Part shown: positions 46,255-55,274 of the stretch, one piece after another
How the letters are laid out: each line of letters starts with the position of its first letter
Position numbering within the stretch: the stretch's first letter is position 1
Assembly (NCBI RefSeq): GCF_011303555.1
Contig: NZ_CP049868.1
Location: 434,001 to 498,000, forward strand
From: Pedobacter sp. HDW13
GTDB taxonomy: Bacteria; Bacteroidota; Bacteroidia; Sphingobacteriales; Sphingobacteriaceae
Reading direction: 5' to 3'
Length of the DNA stretch: 64,000 nucleotides
Notes under the pieces: generated by a model
The model's database searches: none
The model's input: only the letters and a program-made list of their open reading frames with translations
Told to the model about the DNA's origin: nothing
Position numbers and translations under genes: made by a program

Positions 46255-46501
46255 CTAATTTTTTGTTACATGCCTAAACCTCTATTAACGGTTCGCAAAG
46301 GTGCATTTTTATTTCTAAAAAAGCCAATACCGGCGCTTTAAAAATCACTTAGGAAGGCCCTTAATTGGAAAATAAACGATCATAAACACTGATAATTAAA
46401 AACAGGAACAATGATTTAATCATTTTTTAACGTAAAATATATCCTTAGGTCCAAAGGCTCAGCTGCTTTTATATTTAATGGCTAAAAATAGCCGATATAT
46501 T

Positions 46502-46533
46502 TTTACTAAATGATTTTGATTTTTCTATATTTG
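46502..46533 (+). promoter_or_regulatory. Promoter of tRNA-Arg
   Basis: TTTA at 46502-46505, 20 bases, then TATATTTG at 46526-46533, a full -7 match, with the tRNA starting 8 bases after. Confidence 0.6.
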
Positions 46534-46540
46534 CAGCCTT

Positions 46541-46612
46541 GCTCCCGTAGTTCAATGGATAGAATTATGGTTTCCGGTACCATCGATATGAGTTCGAATC
46601 TCGTCGGGAGCA
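46541..46612 (+). tRNA. tRNA-Arg (anticodon CCG)
   Basis: The cloverleaf folds fully: acceptor stem GCTCCCG with CGGGAGC, D stem GTTC/GAAT, anticodon stem ATGGT/ACCAT around loop TTCCGGT (anticodon CCG), a 4-base variable loop, and T stem ATGAG/CTCGT around TTCGAAT, with discriminator A at 46612. CCA is not encoded. Its 3' end is followed within 140 bases by an integrase N-terminal stub, so it is a likely attachment site. Confidence 0.95.
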
Positions 46613-46744
46613 CACAAAGAGGTTATAAGTGGCTGAAAGTGGTAACACTATTCGGCCTTTTTTATGCCTGAATGCGATTTACTAATATTTTTAGTATCTT
46701 TGTTTACCGATTTAGATGCCGTTTCGTTTACGCAATATTTACAC

Positions 46745-46897
46745 ATGGAAATCACATTAAATTTAGTAATGCTAAAAGGGAGGAAAAATGCAGATGGAAC
46801 TTACCCTATTCAGCTACAACTTCATGTTACAGGAGAATCCCCGCAAAGAAAAGGCATTTATAAATGTTTAGAATCAGACTGGTGGGGATTTCGCTAA
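46745..46897 (+). pseudogene. Tyrosine recombinase N-terminal stub
   Basis: Fifty codons from the ATG at 46745 (MEITLNLVMLKGRKNADGTY) match the arm-type DNA-binding start of Bacteroidota integrases: beta strand, K-x-R-K-N-A-D-G-T-Y-P-I-x-L and a hydrophobic third strand. The frame stops at 46897 and no core domain or catalytic R-H-R-Y follows, so only the N-terminus is left. Its place just after the tRNA-Arg gene is where such an integrase would be. Confidence 0.65.
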
Positions 46898-47327
46898 AAG
46901 TGTGCAGTGATTCTCATTCCAAACTGTACACCCCGTTTTTTACCATCTGATCTTGATGGTATCCTAAAGACTGACCCAAATATATCCAATCCGGCCCAAT
47001 CTGACCTGGTCATTTTTCAAACAGTATTCGTAATTGTTGGTCCACTGACCCTTCACCTGATTCCTTAGAAGGCAATATTCAGCGTCTAAAAGGACAATTT
47101 AGCCTTGGGCTAAAAGAAAATTACCCTCGATAAAAATACTCCAACAAAAGATTTATAAGTTTCGATTTTAAGGCCTTTAGCGCATCGACAATTTAATTTC
47201 TCTCTGCAAAACAACAATGAGTCCGGTCAGGCTTCCAGAAAGCTTAAAGCCGCTTAAAATGAGCCGAGCGGCCATTTTGAAGCAAAATAGAGTGAACAAT
47301 ATAGACCGAAAAAGCTGGCCACTATGC

Positions 47328-47362
47328 GCGAAAACAGGTGAATACTATTACCGAAATCCCCA
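47328..47362 (-). repeat. Putative IS terminal motif, copy 1
   Basis: Read on the minus strand: TGGGGATTTCGGTAATAGTA then TTCACCTGTTTTCGC. A second copy with few changes and one indel lies at 56332-56365 in the same orientation. Confidence 0.7.
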
Positions 47363-47553
47363 GGATCAGCAGCTAAAGAGAGTGAATTTGCCTCTTAAAG
47401 TTTTAAAGCGTGATTAGAATCAGCGGTCCTGACAGCGCACCTTCTAGGGATTATAGGTATTAATAGCCCATGAAACCTTATACGATTATAGAGCTGCTCC
47501 CGCCCGATCTTTATATTTCCCTCGCCGTAGCACCGCTGATATTATCTTATGCT

Positions 47554-47603
47554 ATAATAAAAAAGCGAAACAGGTTTATGAACCCGTTTCGCTTTTTTAT
47601 TAT
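47554..47603. terminator. Strong hairpin terminator
   Basis: A perfect 18-bp inverted repeat (47554-47571 and 47586-47603; core AAAAAAGCGAAAC) flanked by A- and T-runs, able to end transcripts from either side; it follows the stop of the secreted-protein gene at 47639. Confidence 0.9.
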
Positions 47604-47638
47604 CCTATGAAGTGGCATTCCTGCCTGAGGACAAATTT

Positions 47639-48133
47639 TTAATTAATAACAAATGGTATCTCATTACTGTTAAACCACCCTTTAATACAATCCGAGCCAT
47701 ATTGGTTATGGTATGAAATTTTTATCTTGTATTTACCTGGAGCCAATGATATACCCTGTTTTTTTAATGTTGCACTTATATTTAAGACTTTTGTATATGA
47801 GCTACTTTGTGAAATCTCAATATATTTAAACTTGTTTGCTTTGCCAAAATCCATTTTGCCGGCTCCTGAGGGACTTATAATATTTCCATCTTCTTTTGTA
47901 ATGGTTATTGAGAAGAAAATTCCTTCAGGATCGAAAAGGTCAAGAAGTTTTACGGTTTCATTTCTCAAATTATTAAAGTGGGCCTTTATTAATAATCCAT
48001 CGCTTTTTACAGCGTTTTTATTTTCACTATCTATTGTTAGGCTAATTTGCGAAGTTTTATTTGTTAAACTATTCTGGGCAAATGAAGAAAAGCTTAAAAC
48101 GGTAAAAGCCAATAATACTATCATCTTTTTCAT
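47639..48133 (-). CDS. Secreted protein, unknown
   Basis: A 164-residue protein with a signal peptide (MKKMIVLLAFTVLSFSSFAQ). The mature part is beta-rich, with an immunoglobulin-like alternation (LLIKAHFNNLRNETVKLLDL, KYIEISQSSSYTKVLNISAT, APGKYKIKISYHNQYG) and one pair of residues CIKGW near the end. I do not recognise a family. It lies 37 bases after the stop of the larger HExxH lipoprotein gene on the same strand and ends at a strong terminator, so the two are probably co-transcribed. Confidence 0.75.
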   Translation of the reverse strand: MKKMIVLLAFTVLSFSSFAQNSLTNKTSQISLTIDSENKNAVKSDGLLIKAHFNNLRNETVKLLDLFDPEGIFFSITITKEDGNIISPSGAGKMDFGKANKFKYIEISQSSSYTKVLNISATLKKQGISLAPGKYKIKISYHNQYGSDCIKGWFNSNEIPFVIN

Positions 48134-48170
48134 AATACGAAGTTAAGGTTAAATTTATTTATAATTAATA

Positions 48171-49775
48171 TTAAGGTACATAACATGGGCTACTTCCTGT
48201 GCTTGGGGAGTCTGTGCCACTTGGAACTATCCATCCATTTATTGAAGCTAAATGTTGGACATGGAGTATCGCCCCATTTAAAACTAATTGCCCGGCAGCC
48301 ATAACCTGGGAACTAGGTCCATCCGAAAGGCTAAACCAATAACTACGTGCCTGGTTCTTAAAATTATCTATCTTCGTGGCTGCTCCAAGGGCTAATAATG
48401 CTGTTAAGGCACTTGAAGCATTTGAATAAGAGCTCAAGGGAACTGTCAAATTTTCCAAATCGGTTTCTACAGCTGGCCAATACTTTTCTGAAGAACATTT
48501 CCATTCACTATAGTGATAATTTTCATGAGCCATAATTGCTGCATTGGTAAACCAAAGGCCCCTGGTGCCATTTGTATAATGCGCTTTCATTTCAGTGACC
48601 GCCGCATAGGCCTCGGCTTGATTTACGGGAGGGTTAGCAAATGGATCTCTCATTGATCCGTTTCCTATGGTAATATTTACACCGCCGGTGATACTCTTAA
48701 CCCTTAATCTCCAAACGGCGTTTGCATTATCGGCACATGCCTCATACTCTACGACAAACGGAGTTTCTACGGTTGTGGATGTTGCAGTGGAACTATTAGT
48801 ACTACTGTTTGCGGCATTCCAAGTGATGGTAACATTTGTGTTGGGACCACATTCGGTATAGCAATTCGAAATTCCTGTTGTACCGCCAATGCAACCGCAA
48901 TCACTCACATAAGCAGTTCCTCCCTTAACTCCTGCACAATCTACATTCCCCGTGCCTCCACCAATCGGTTCCTCTGGATATTCAGGATCGGCGGTAATTT
49001 CTGATGGATGGAATGAGAATGGATATGGAACAACCTGATAAACACCGGGTGAGCTTGCAATGATCATAAATATTTCCGGATAAAACGCCCCATTAACTAC
49101 ATTCTCTGCAAAATCACAAAGGCACGTTGTTGGTTCAAACATCGTCCCAAGCGGGCATTCATATATGATTGCCGCTAAATAGCTTTGTCCATACATTCCC
49201 TGAACAAGTTCCATGAACCCGCTTTCGGTTATCATTGTTTTATCAAATGCTGGCAAAGCGCCCTTGCCCAATTGCATCTGTTTGGATTTTGAACTTAAAA
49301 CCTTTGCGGCAATACTACTCCCTAGCTTGGTCAATTCCGCTCCATTTAAGTTAAAGCGTAAGGGGTAATATTTTCCCTTTAAATTCATGAACTGCATGAT
49401 GCTAACCTCACGTCCTCCATTGTCCTTTTTAATAAAAAGTTCGTAAACGGTTTTGGTTTCAGGAATCGTAATTTGTTTTCCGTCTTTTGGCTTAAACTTG
49501 CTTAAATCAAAAAGCATAGGCACGCGCACGTTACCAGCGCTATCGATAGTAGCATTGTTCCAATTTATCTCGAAACCCATTTTTTTAATATAGCCATTAG
49601 GTCCCTGCAGTGATATCAGGGAATCCACATGGCTCTTGGCATTTAAAATGGTTTGACTGATTGCTAAGGGTGTGTTTTTTTCGAGTTCAAAGCCTCGCTT
49701 ACAGGAGTTGACAAGTGATGCGATGCCAAGCAATAATACCAGACATAAAAGCCCCTTCATGTTTGTTTTTTTCAT
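48171..49775 (-). CDS. Lipoprotein with HExxH motif, putative zinc peptidase
   Basis: A frame of 552 codons to 49829; the ATG at 49775 (MKKTNMKGLLCLVLLLGIA) gives a normal lipoprotein leader with lipobox LVNSC. In numbering from 49829, the first part (about 50-270) is of unknown fold, then a Cys-rich strip (about 225-330: CLCDF, CAGVKG, CGCIGG, CYTEC), a Ser/Thr-rich segment, and a C-terminal part with NAAIMAHENYHYSEWKC. HENYH at 435-439 is an HExxH zinc-binding motif in a helix; a Glu at 455-460 (VETDLEN) could be the third ligand. No named peptidase family is recognised. It should sit on the outer membrane or be surface-exposed. Confidence 0.7.
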   Translation of the reverse strand: MKKTNMKGLLCLVLLLGIASLVNSCKRGFELEKNTPLAISQTILNAKSHVDSLISLQGPNGYIKKMGFEINWNNATIDSAGNVRVPMLFDLSKFKPKDGKQITIPETKTVYELFIKKDNGGREVSIMQFMNLKGKYYPLRFNLNGAELTKLGSSIAAKVLSSKSKQMQLGKGALPAFDKTMITESGFMELVQGMYGQSYLAAIIYECPLGTMFEPTTCLCDFAENVVNGAFYPEIFMIIASSPGVYQVVPYPFSFHPSEITADPEYPEEPIGGGTGNVDCAGVKGGTAYVSDCGCIGGTTGISNCYTECGPNTNVTITWNAANSSTNSSTATSTTVETPFVVEYEACADNANAVWRLRVKSITGGVNITIGNGSMRDPFANPPVNQAEAYAAVTEMKAHYTNGTRGLWFTNAAIMAHENYHYSEWKCSSEKYWPAVETDLENLTVPLSSYSNASSALTALLALGAATKIDNFKNQARSYWFSLSDGPSSQVMAAGQLVLNGAILHVQHLASINGWIVPSGTDSPSTGSSPCYVP

Positions 49776-49829
49776 GGATTTAATTTGTTTCATTATTGTA
49801 AATGAATGCTTCGCATGATGCATCTGCAT

Positions 49830-50437
49830 ATAGGGCTAAAACCTACTCTTTGGAAAAATTCCAAATGATTTTTTAAAAAACCTTTTCGCTTATTTTTAGA
49901 TAATAAGCGGTTTAAGCCTTGCAGAGAAAGATTGAGCATTACGTTAATTTATAAATCCAATATATAAATATTTATTAAGTAATTTTTAAAAAAAATAGTT
50001 TAATATTCTTTTAAGGAATTATTATTACTCCTAAAACAGTCATTAAGATCCATTTTAAGAAGTCTTATGCTATAGTAGAAAACATACGGTCTTATCAGTC
50101 TATAATTTTACAAATCCTCCTTAATAAATAAGGAGGATTTTATTTACGTTTTTTTAAAAAGTTCGATCAAAAAATGAATGTTCGATAAATGATGTCATTT
50201 AGATTTTGAGCTAAGTAGTTTGACCATCTTTTAAAAACAATGTCCTCTACCGCACCACAAGAAATATAATCAATTATAAAACAGATATTTACATAAATTT
50301 CAAATCTATTTCTAGCATCAATTTATTTTTCTCTTTGACATTAGTTAACGAAATTATTTTTCTAATATCCTCAATCAAAGTGTGTGTCAACGGCACATGG
50401 TGGAGCACCTCACGAGATAAGCCAGTTTTAGCACTGC
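49830..50437. other. 0.6-kb stretch without genes
   Basis: Very AT-rich. It contains only the hairpin at 50112-50140, and no supported frame on either strand. The right end runs into the serine-recombinase relic. Confidence 0.55.
50112..50140. terminator. Hairpin terminator
   Basis: AAATCCTCCTT (50112-50122) and its inverse (50130-50140), then TTATTT. No gene ends close to it, so it is probably a relic. Confidence 0.65.
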
Positions 50438-50452
50438 TTATCTCGTTTTTTT
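50413..50452 (+). terminator. Hairpin with T-run at recombinase relic end
   Basis: CGAGATAAG (50413-50421) and CTTATCTCG (50437-50445) with a 15-base loop, then a run of T. It overlaps the last codons of the recombinase relic on the other strand. Confidence 0.7.
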
Positions 50453-50866
50453 TCCTAAATCACTATTTATCAGATATATTAGCTCAGCTCCTTTATTCAG
50501 TCTAGGTGTTCGATAATGCCCGTTTTCATACTCGAGCTTTTCTGGGAACAAAATTCCGATGATTTCTCGCTTAACCTCGATTCCAGCCTCCAGATAAGAT
50601 GTTCGAGATTTTCCAAGGTGTTCACTAGATTTTCGGCAAGGTTTGCAAATTCTCCTTTCTTTATCGGTTTCGCCGTTTCCTGACGTTCTAAGCGCTCTAC
50701 CTTGTGTTCGAGTTCAATCTTGTGTGCTCGATATTCCTCTGAGGTAATGGTCCCTTCTATCAAAAGATCTTTGATCCTAAGGAGTTTCTTTTCTGCATAT
50801 TCCCTCTCGGTTTTCAGCTGACGTTTATGGTCCCCGATGGCCGTGATAGTAGCGTGGTCACCCTAA
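50438..50866 (-). pseudogene. Serine recombinase C-terminal relic, frameshifted
   Basis: The frame upstream of 50763 continues from about 50866 (KRQLKTEREYAEKKLLRIKD), forming the long coiled coil of a large serine recombinase. Near 50597 one A is missing (GAACATCT for GAAACATCT): the frame then shifts to YLEAGIEVKREIIGILFPEK and LEYENGHYRTPRLNKGAELI, the typical C-terminus of the Bacteroidota family, ending at 50438. The catalytic N-terminal domain and the zinc ribbon are absent, so the gene is both truncated and shifted. Confidence 0.82.
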
Positions 50867-51262
50867 ATATATAAAGAGGCAAATAAAAAACATGAAGAGG
50901 GAGATCTACCTGAAAAACAAAGAATTAGGGCAAAAAAAAAAAAAAAAGAACAAAGATCTTCGAAAAAATCTTTGTCCCACTCGGGTCAGTGCCAGTGCGT
51001 AATTCGAACCACTTTGTTAATGAATTAATCGAATTAGACGGTTTTTCAAAAATTTCTGAAAAACCAACATCATAACCTAACCTGTGAACTTTATCGATAA
51101 AATGTCACTATTCTTTAGTGGTATTTTGCCGTTTAATTTAAGAACTAATAATGTAAGGCCTAATTTTTATATACTTGTTTACTTAGGTATACTGTCACCA
51201 ATATTGGCAGATATGGATAATGGAAGATTAGTATTTAATATTGAACTTGATATGTAAAGCTA
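50867..51262. other. Junction region with A15 tract
   Basis: Holds a run of fifteen A (50933-50947), a hairpin (CAAAGAT at 50951 with ATCTTTG near 50974) and no supported gene. A 51-codon frame at 51102-51257 (plus) is open but has no recognisable feature. Confidence 0.5.
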
Positions 51263-53917
51263 TTACAAAATAAACTTAACAGAAAAGAACAAAGTACGTG
51301 GCCGAAGTTGATAGTTTTCTAAGCTTGAAGCATAAACATCCAGATACTGCAACGTATAATCTTTATTGTTAAAAGCATTGATCAGTTGGAGGTTAAATGA
51401 TGTCCTGGAGTTATTTAAGTAGGTAAGTTTAACATCACTCATAAAATATTTCGATTTACCTATGTTACCATTAAAGAACTGATACTCTTGAAAGGTTTCG
51501 CAAATAAACTTAGGACTAGGTTTGAAGGCCAGGTTGAGCTTACCGCTTCCATAATAATTTCTGTATTTGCCTGCTGATTGCCCTGCAAAAGTTTTTACAT
51601 CTACAATCGTAGAAGTGAATAAGAAATTGAAGTTAAAAAACTCAACAGGCTTGCCATCAAAACTCATATTTGCAGTTATACTATTGTTCAGGCCATTTAA
51701 TAAACTACCGTTCTGGAAAACTGGCTGTTTCAATAAACTGATAACCAAAGATGGTTTTAAAGTGGTTTTTAAGCCGAAAATATATTTACTGGCATCTAAT
51801 TTCAGGGAATATCTATGGATACTATTAGGCAACATTATTCGCTTCAAGTTGATCACCCCACCCGGACTGATATCATTCTGGGTTATCGAATTAGATTTTG
51901 TACCCGAATAATCAAATGATATGGATGCAAAGAAAATCTTTAATGTGTTTTGGTAGCGATAGTATAGCCCGGCATACCTACTTTGGTTAATCACTATAAA
52001 AAAATCATTATTTGATAGGGTTCGATAATTTTTTAACACGGAGCCCTGTAATATATCCATCGGTTGTGATGTATTCAGTGAAGAATTATAGTTCAATCCT
52101 AATGTATTCTTCCCCTTGAAGGCATAGGTTAGGTTCAGGTTTACCAGCGGCTTGAATATTGAAGTATCGATCCTGTTCCCACGCAGTTTATCTGTTGACC
52201 TGATAGTTTCATAAGTTAATGGGAGAGCAGCCTCGAACCTGAATTTATCTGCCATATAAGTGATCCCTGGTGTAATAATTTTCTGTGATTTAACAAAAGA
52301 AAGATTGTTTACATACTCAGTATTTATATCTATTGTGTTTAACTTGCTTTCAAATATAGATCTGGCTATATTGTAACCTAAAGTCAGGCTAGGCTTTAGG
52401 TTTTTTGTTCCATAGGTTATAGAACCTCTGTTTGTCAGATAATAGCTTTGTTTTTTAATCCGCTGCTGAAGGTTTTCGGATGGGATGGAATTACCTGTGA
52501 TAAACAAGTTATCACTGATAAAATCGTCTTCTGGATTGTTGGTATATCCGGACTTATTTCTTAAATTGACTATCAATCCCCTACCCAAAAGCTTTATAAT
52601 GCTTATGGTATTATTTAAATTATTATTACGCTGTTTTGCTAGCTGGAGTAAAGATCCCCTGTCTGTATATAACTTTCCTTCAGCTTTATTGATGTCAAAA
52701 TCAGTAACCAACTTATTTTGAACATAAACCTGTTCGGAATTCTTTTCGAATTCAAAATTTGTCCTTATGGTATTGAGGCTATTTTGCAAATCCTGGGATT
52801 CAAACTGTTTTACAAAACCATTGGGTGAAAAATAGTTATTTTCAAAAGAATATGCTCTTTTATTTTTTTCAGGGACGTACCCAATATTGATACGTAAAAC
52901 CTGCTTTTCAGCTAAATTTATTAATGTGTTGATGTTAGCAATGCCACTATAATTTGTAAACCATCTTGAAAGGCCAATTTCCGGGGTCACAAGATTTTGG
53001 GTGGCATATATCGGTGTAGAAAAAGGGGTATTATTCCTATCCAGATATGCATTTAATGAATGATCTATGAGCTCTTCGCTGTAAACAAGAGCGGTGCTGT
53101 TAAATCCTATTCTATTAATGGTCTTAAACTTTTGTTTAAGCAACATGGTATTCGCATTGGCCAAAAAATTATTTTTTGTTCCTACTCCGATCTCTGCCTC
53201 GCCGACCAGTCTAAACTTCGCTGTTGTTTTAAGTTTAAGGTTTAAAGCAGGACTTATTGATGGGGCAACATTACGTAAAACTGCTATAGGCTGGTGCCTC
53301 TCAAGTATCTGTACCTTCTCAACCATGTCAGCAGGAATTGTATTCTCTGCAAGGTTGTACCTGCCCCCTAATATATCATCACCATCTATGTAGAATTTAT
53401 TGATGGCCATTCCATTGTAACTGATTTGGCCTTTCGCGTCTATGTCTATGCCGGGTATGTTTTTCAAAACATCTCCAATAACGCGGTTTTGTGCTTTTTT
53501 GAAAAAGTCTACGTCATAACTGATCGTATCCCCTTTAGATGAAACCGGCGGAGCCTTGACGTTTACCTCTTTTAAATCTATTGCTTTCACTTTAAGGGTG
53601 AAATCTTCCCTTGTTGTTATTTTGAAAATCTTCCGGGTGATACTTTCGAAGTTGAATGCGTAAACGTTTAGGATAAATGGCATTCTATTTTCTATAACTT
53701 TTAACTTATAGACTCCTTTACTATCCGTGAATGAATATCCTATGGTATTCCCCAAAGAATCCATCGCCACTACGTTTGCATTTTGAATCACGCCACCCTT
53801 TTCAGAGGCTACTTCCCCGGAGATAATTTGTCCCCTTACATTACCCATTGAAATAAACAAGCACATAAAGGCTATACAAAATTTAATGGCAGTATTGACA
53901 AAAACCTTTTCTTTCAT
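51263..53917 (-). CDS. TonB-dependent-receptor-like outer membrane protein
   Basis: An 884-residue protein with a signal peptide (MKEKVFVNTAIKFCIAFMCL), a carboxypeptidase-like regulatory beta domain (about 32-120; ISGEVASEKGGVIQNANVVA), a plug-like domain (about 130-215; VIGDVLKNIPGIDIDAKGQI and NKFYIDGDDILGG) and an outer-membrane beta-barrel to the C-terminal Phe-Ile-Leu. It belongs to the group of receptor-like proteins that is often paired with GLPGLI proteins in Bacteroidota, as here. The transported substrate is unknown. The GLPGLI gene ends 172 bases upstream on the same strand. Confidence 0.88.
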   Translation of the reverse strand: MKEKVFVNTAIKFCIAFMCLFISMGNVRGQIISGEVASEKGGVIQNANVVAMDSLGNTIGYSFTDSKGVYKLKVIENRMPFILNVYAFNFESITRKIFKITTREDFTLKVKAIDLKEVNVKAPPVSSKGDTISYDVDFFKKAQNRVIGDVLKNIPGIDIDAKGQISYNGMAINKFYIDGDDILGGRYNLAENTIPADMVEKVQILERHQPIAVLRNVAPSISPALNLKLKTTAKFRLVGEAEIGVGTKNNFLANANTMLLKQKFKTINRIGFNSTALVYSEELIDHSLNAYLDRNNTPFSTPIYATQNLVTPEIGLSRWFTNYSGIANINTLINLAEKQVLRINIGYVPEKNKRAYSFENNYFSPNGFVKQFESQDLQNSLNTIRTNFEFEKNSEQVYVQNKLVTDFDINKAEGKLYTDRGSLLQLAKQRNNNLNNTISIIKLLGRGLIVNLRNKSGYTNNPEDDFISDNLFITGNSIPSENLQQRIKKQSYYLTNRGSITYGTKNLKPSLTLGYNIARSIFESKLNTIDINTEYVNNLSFVKSQKIITPGITYMADKFRFEAALPLTYETIRSTDKLRGNRIDTSIFKPLVNLNLTYAFKGKNTLGLNYNSSLNTSQPMDILQGSVLKNYRTLSNNDFFIVINQSRYAGLYYRYQNTLKIFFASISFDYSGTKSNSITQNDISPGGVINLKRIMLPNSIHRYSLKLDASKYIFGLKTTLKPSLVISLLKQPVFQNGSLLNGLNNSITANMSFDGKPVEFFNFNFLFTSTIVDVKTFAGQSAGKYRNYYGSGKLNLAFKPSPKFICETFQEYQFFNGNIGKSKYFMSDVKLTYLNNSRTSFNLQLINAFNNKDYTLQYLDVYASSLENYQLRPRTLFFSVKFIL

Positions 53918-54089
53918 CGACTTTTCCCATTTTTAGGTTTTGTGATGGGGATTTAATACAATATAGATTTAGAAATCTGGACAATATGAGAAGTGAACGC
54001 CTATAGTCTGGGATTTTTTGATTGACGATACTGCCTGTTATCATAAAATGATAAAGATTTGGATCAGGTTACAATCTTTGTTTATTGAA

Positions 54090-54842
54090 TTACTGAACTT
54101 TTAGCCCGCTCACAGTTCCTTTTATGTTCATTTGGTTTATAATAAGCTGGGGGTCCTTACGATAAGCTTCCATTGCCCTATCAAAATCGGCTTTTGTTGT
54201 TTTTTGGACATCCTTGTCAAACCATACGATCTTGTTGGTTTCATTAGGCTTAGAAACTTTTACGGCTTCCCAGCCCAACGTCTTATCTTCACTTTCAAAT
54301 TTTAATATCAGTCCTGGAAGTCCTCCGGCATTTGACGGGCCGGTAGGGAAAGGTATGTCTGCGGTAAACCAGGCTAAAAAGTATTTCTGTGAGCGTTCTG
54401 AAAACATCTTTGCTTTTGTACAATTGTACCCGGCAATTAGTTGTTTTTCTTTAAGTATTTCCCATTTCAAAGTAGTTTTGTCTTGCTCCCAGTAATAGGG
54501 TTTGACAAGCACAGAACCAACAAGGTCCTTTTTTTGTGGATCATAATTTCTTAGGTACTGTTGAATATTCGGCATATTGGACTTGAACTTTAGCTCGGTA
54601 CCGCCATTATTCTGTTCAATTTTAGACTGTCCGGACTTAGCCTTCGGCTCGGCCCGGTAGAGAGATGAAGTGCTTCCGATCAAAAGTTGTGTGTTTACCT
54701 GTGTTTTTGCTGCTGAATGTTGATCAGAAGACGGCAAAGTAAAAATGTAATCCACAACGATTTTGGTTTGGTCATGAACCTGCTGACAAAAACCCAGTAT
54801 AGGCAAAATAAAAATAAAGGTGGTATATAGTGTTTTTTTCAT
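54090..54842 (-). CDS. GLPGLI family protein
   Basis: A 250-residue exported protein. The start is the ATG at 54842 (MKKTLYTTFIFILPILGFCQ), which gives a signal peptide; the ATG at 54860 is an alternative. The family motif GGLPGLIL is at residues 179-186 in numbering from 54860, preceded by the usual WFTADIPFPTGP. The family (TIGR01200) is limited to Bacteroidota and of unknown function; partnership with a TonB-type receptor is the rule. Here the receptor lies just downstream. Confidence 0.92.
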   Translation of the reverse strand: MKKTLYTTFIFILPILGFCQQVHDQTKIVVDYIFTLPSSDQHSAAKTQVNTQLLIGSTSSLYRAEPKAKSGQSKIEQNNGGTELKFKSNMPNIQQYLRNYDPQKKDLVGSVLVKPYYWEQDKTTLKWEILKEKQLIAGYNCTKAKMFSERSQKYFLAWFTADIPFPTGPSNAGGLPGLILKFESEDKTLGWEAVKVSKPNETNKIVWFDKDVQKTTKADFDRAMEAYRKDPQLIINQMNIKGTVSGLKVQ

Positions 54843-54898
54843 AATGTTAGATACTCGCATCCGGATTAATATTTGGTTATTTATAAATCGTTTTAAGC

Positions 54899-55162
54899 CT
54901 AAACAAAATATGTTGTAGGGCAGGTATTGTTTTCAATAACAGAATTGATCAGGGCAATTTCATTATCAATCTGCTGCTCTGACATTCCATCTTTAGGTGT
55001 ATAATCATATCTTGCGACCGTACCACACCAGGATACGGAAGTAACATGGATAACTTGTGCAACAAATCCAGTATTTATGCCTACATTGTTAGCTGTGTTA
55101 GTATTTGCATTTGCAATAGCAGATATAGAAATTAGGGAAATAAATAATAATAATTTTTTCAT
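54899..55162 (-). CDS. Small secreted two-Cys peptide precursor
   Basis: An 87-residue protein: signal peptide (MKKLLLFISLISISAIANA), then a short mature part of about 67 residues with two Cys (SWCGT and NTCPT) and an acidic helix (MSEQQIDNEIALINSVIENN). It ends 57 bases before the ATG of the GLPGLI gene on the same strand. No family recognised. The two Cys could form one disulfide. Being upstream of a GLPGLI/receptor pair it may be a ligand or regulator, but this is only inferred. Confidence 0.65.
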   Translation of the reverse strand: MKKLLLFISLISISAIANANTNTANNVGINTGFVAQVIHVTSVSWCGTVARYDYTPKDGMSEQQIDNEIALINSVIENNTCPTTYFV

Positions 55163-55274
55163 AATTAATTGTTTTACAGACGCGAGTAATCAAAGGAAAT
55201 GAAAAATAAGAATATAACAAAACCAAACTAATACATTTTTTTATCCAGACGCATATATAATATGATCAAATATG

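Larger units (their letters stand above)
46898..47638. other. Gene-poor relic region with putative IS end
   Basis: No intact gene in 741 bases. A segment at about 47220-47365 has repeated GTGGCCnG-type words when read on the minus strand (ATAGTGGCCAGC, AATGGCCGCTCGG) and ends in a motif shared with 56332-56365. The layout of several short repeats next to a TGGGGATTT tip resembles an IS21-type end, as an inference. A 66-codon frame at 47217-47417 crosses this segment and is probably spurious. Confidence 0.45.

Noticed and set aside
47217..47417. 66-codon plus-strand frame
   Set aside because: It crosses the repeat-rich putative IS end and its opposite strand carries the terminal motif; it looks incidental.
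50105..50125. Anti-Shine-Dalgarno-like CCTCCTTA as a 16S fragment
   Set aside because: The match is only the stem of a local hairpin and lacks other 16S 3'-end sequence.
50376..50410. Possible attR matching the tRNA-Arg 3' end
   Set aside because: Only GGAGCAC is shared with the tRNA end, too short to be meaningful.
50965..51015. tRNA-like segment (complement contains GTGGTTCGAATT)
   Set aside because: A T-loop-like word is present, but no acceptor, D or anticodon stems fold around it.
51102..51257. 51-codon plus-strand frame (MSLFFSGILPFNLRTNNVRP...)
   Set aside because: Open but with no recognisable features, in a gene-poor junction; could be a relic, not supported as a gene.
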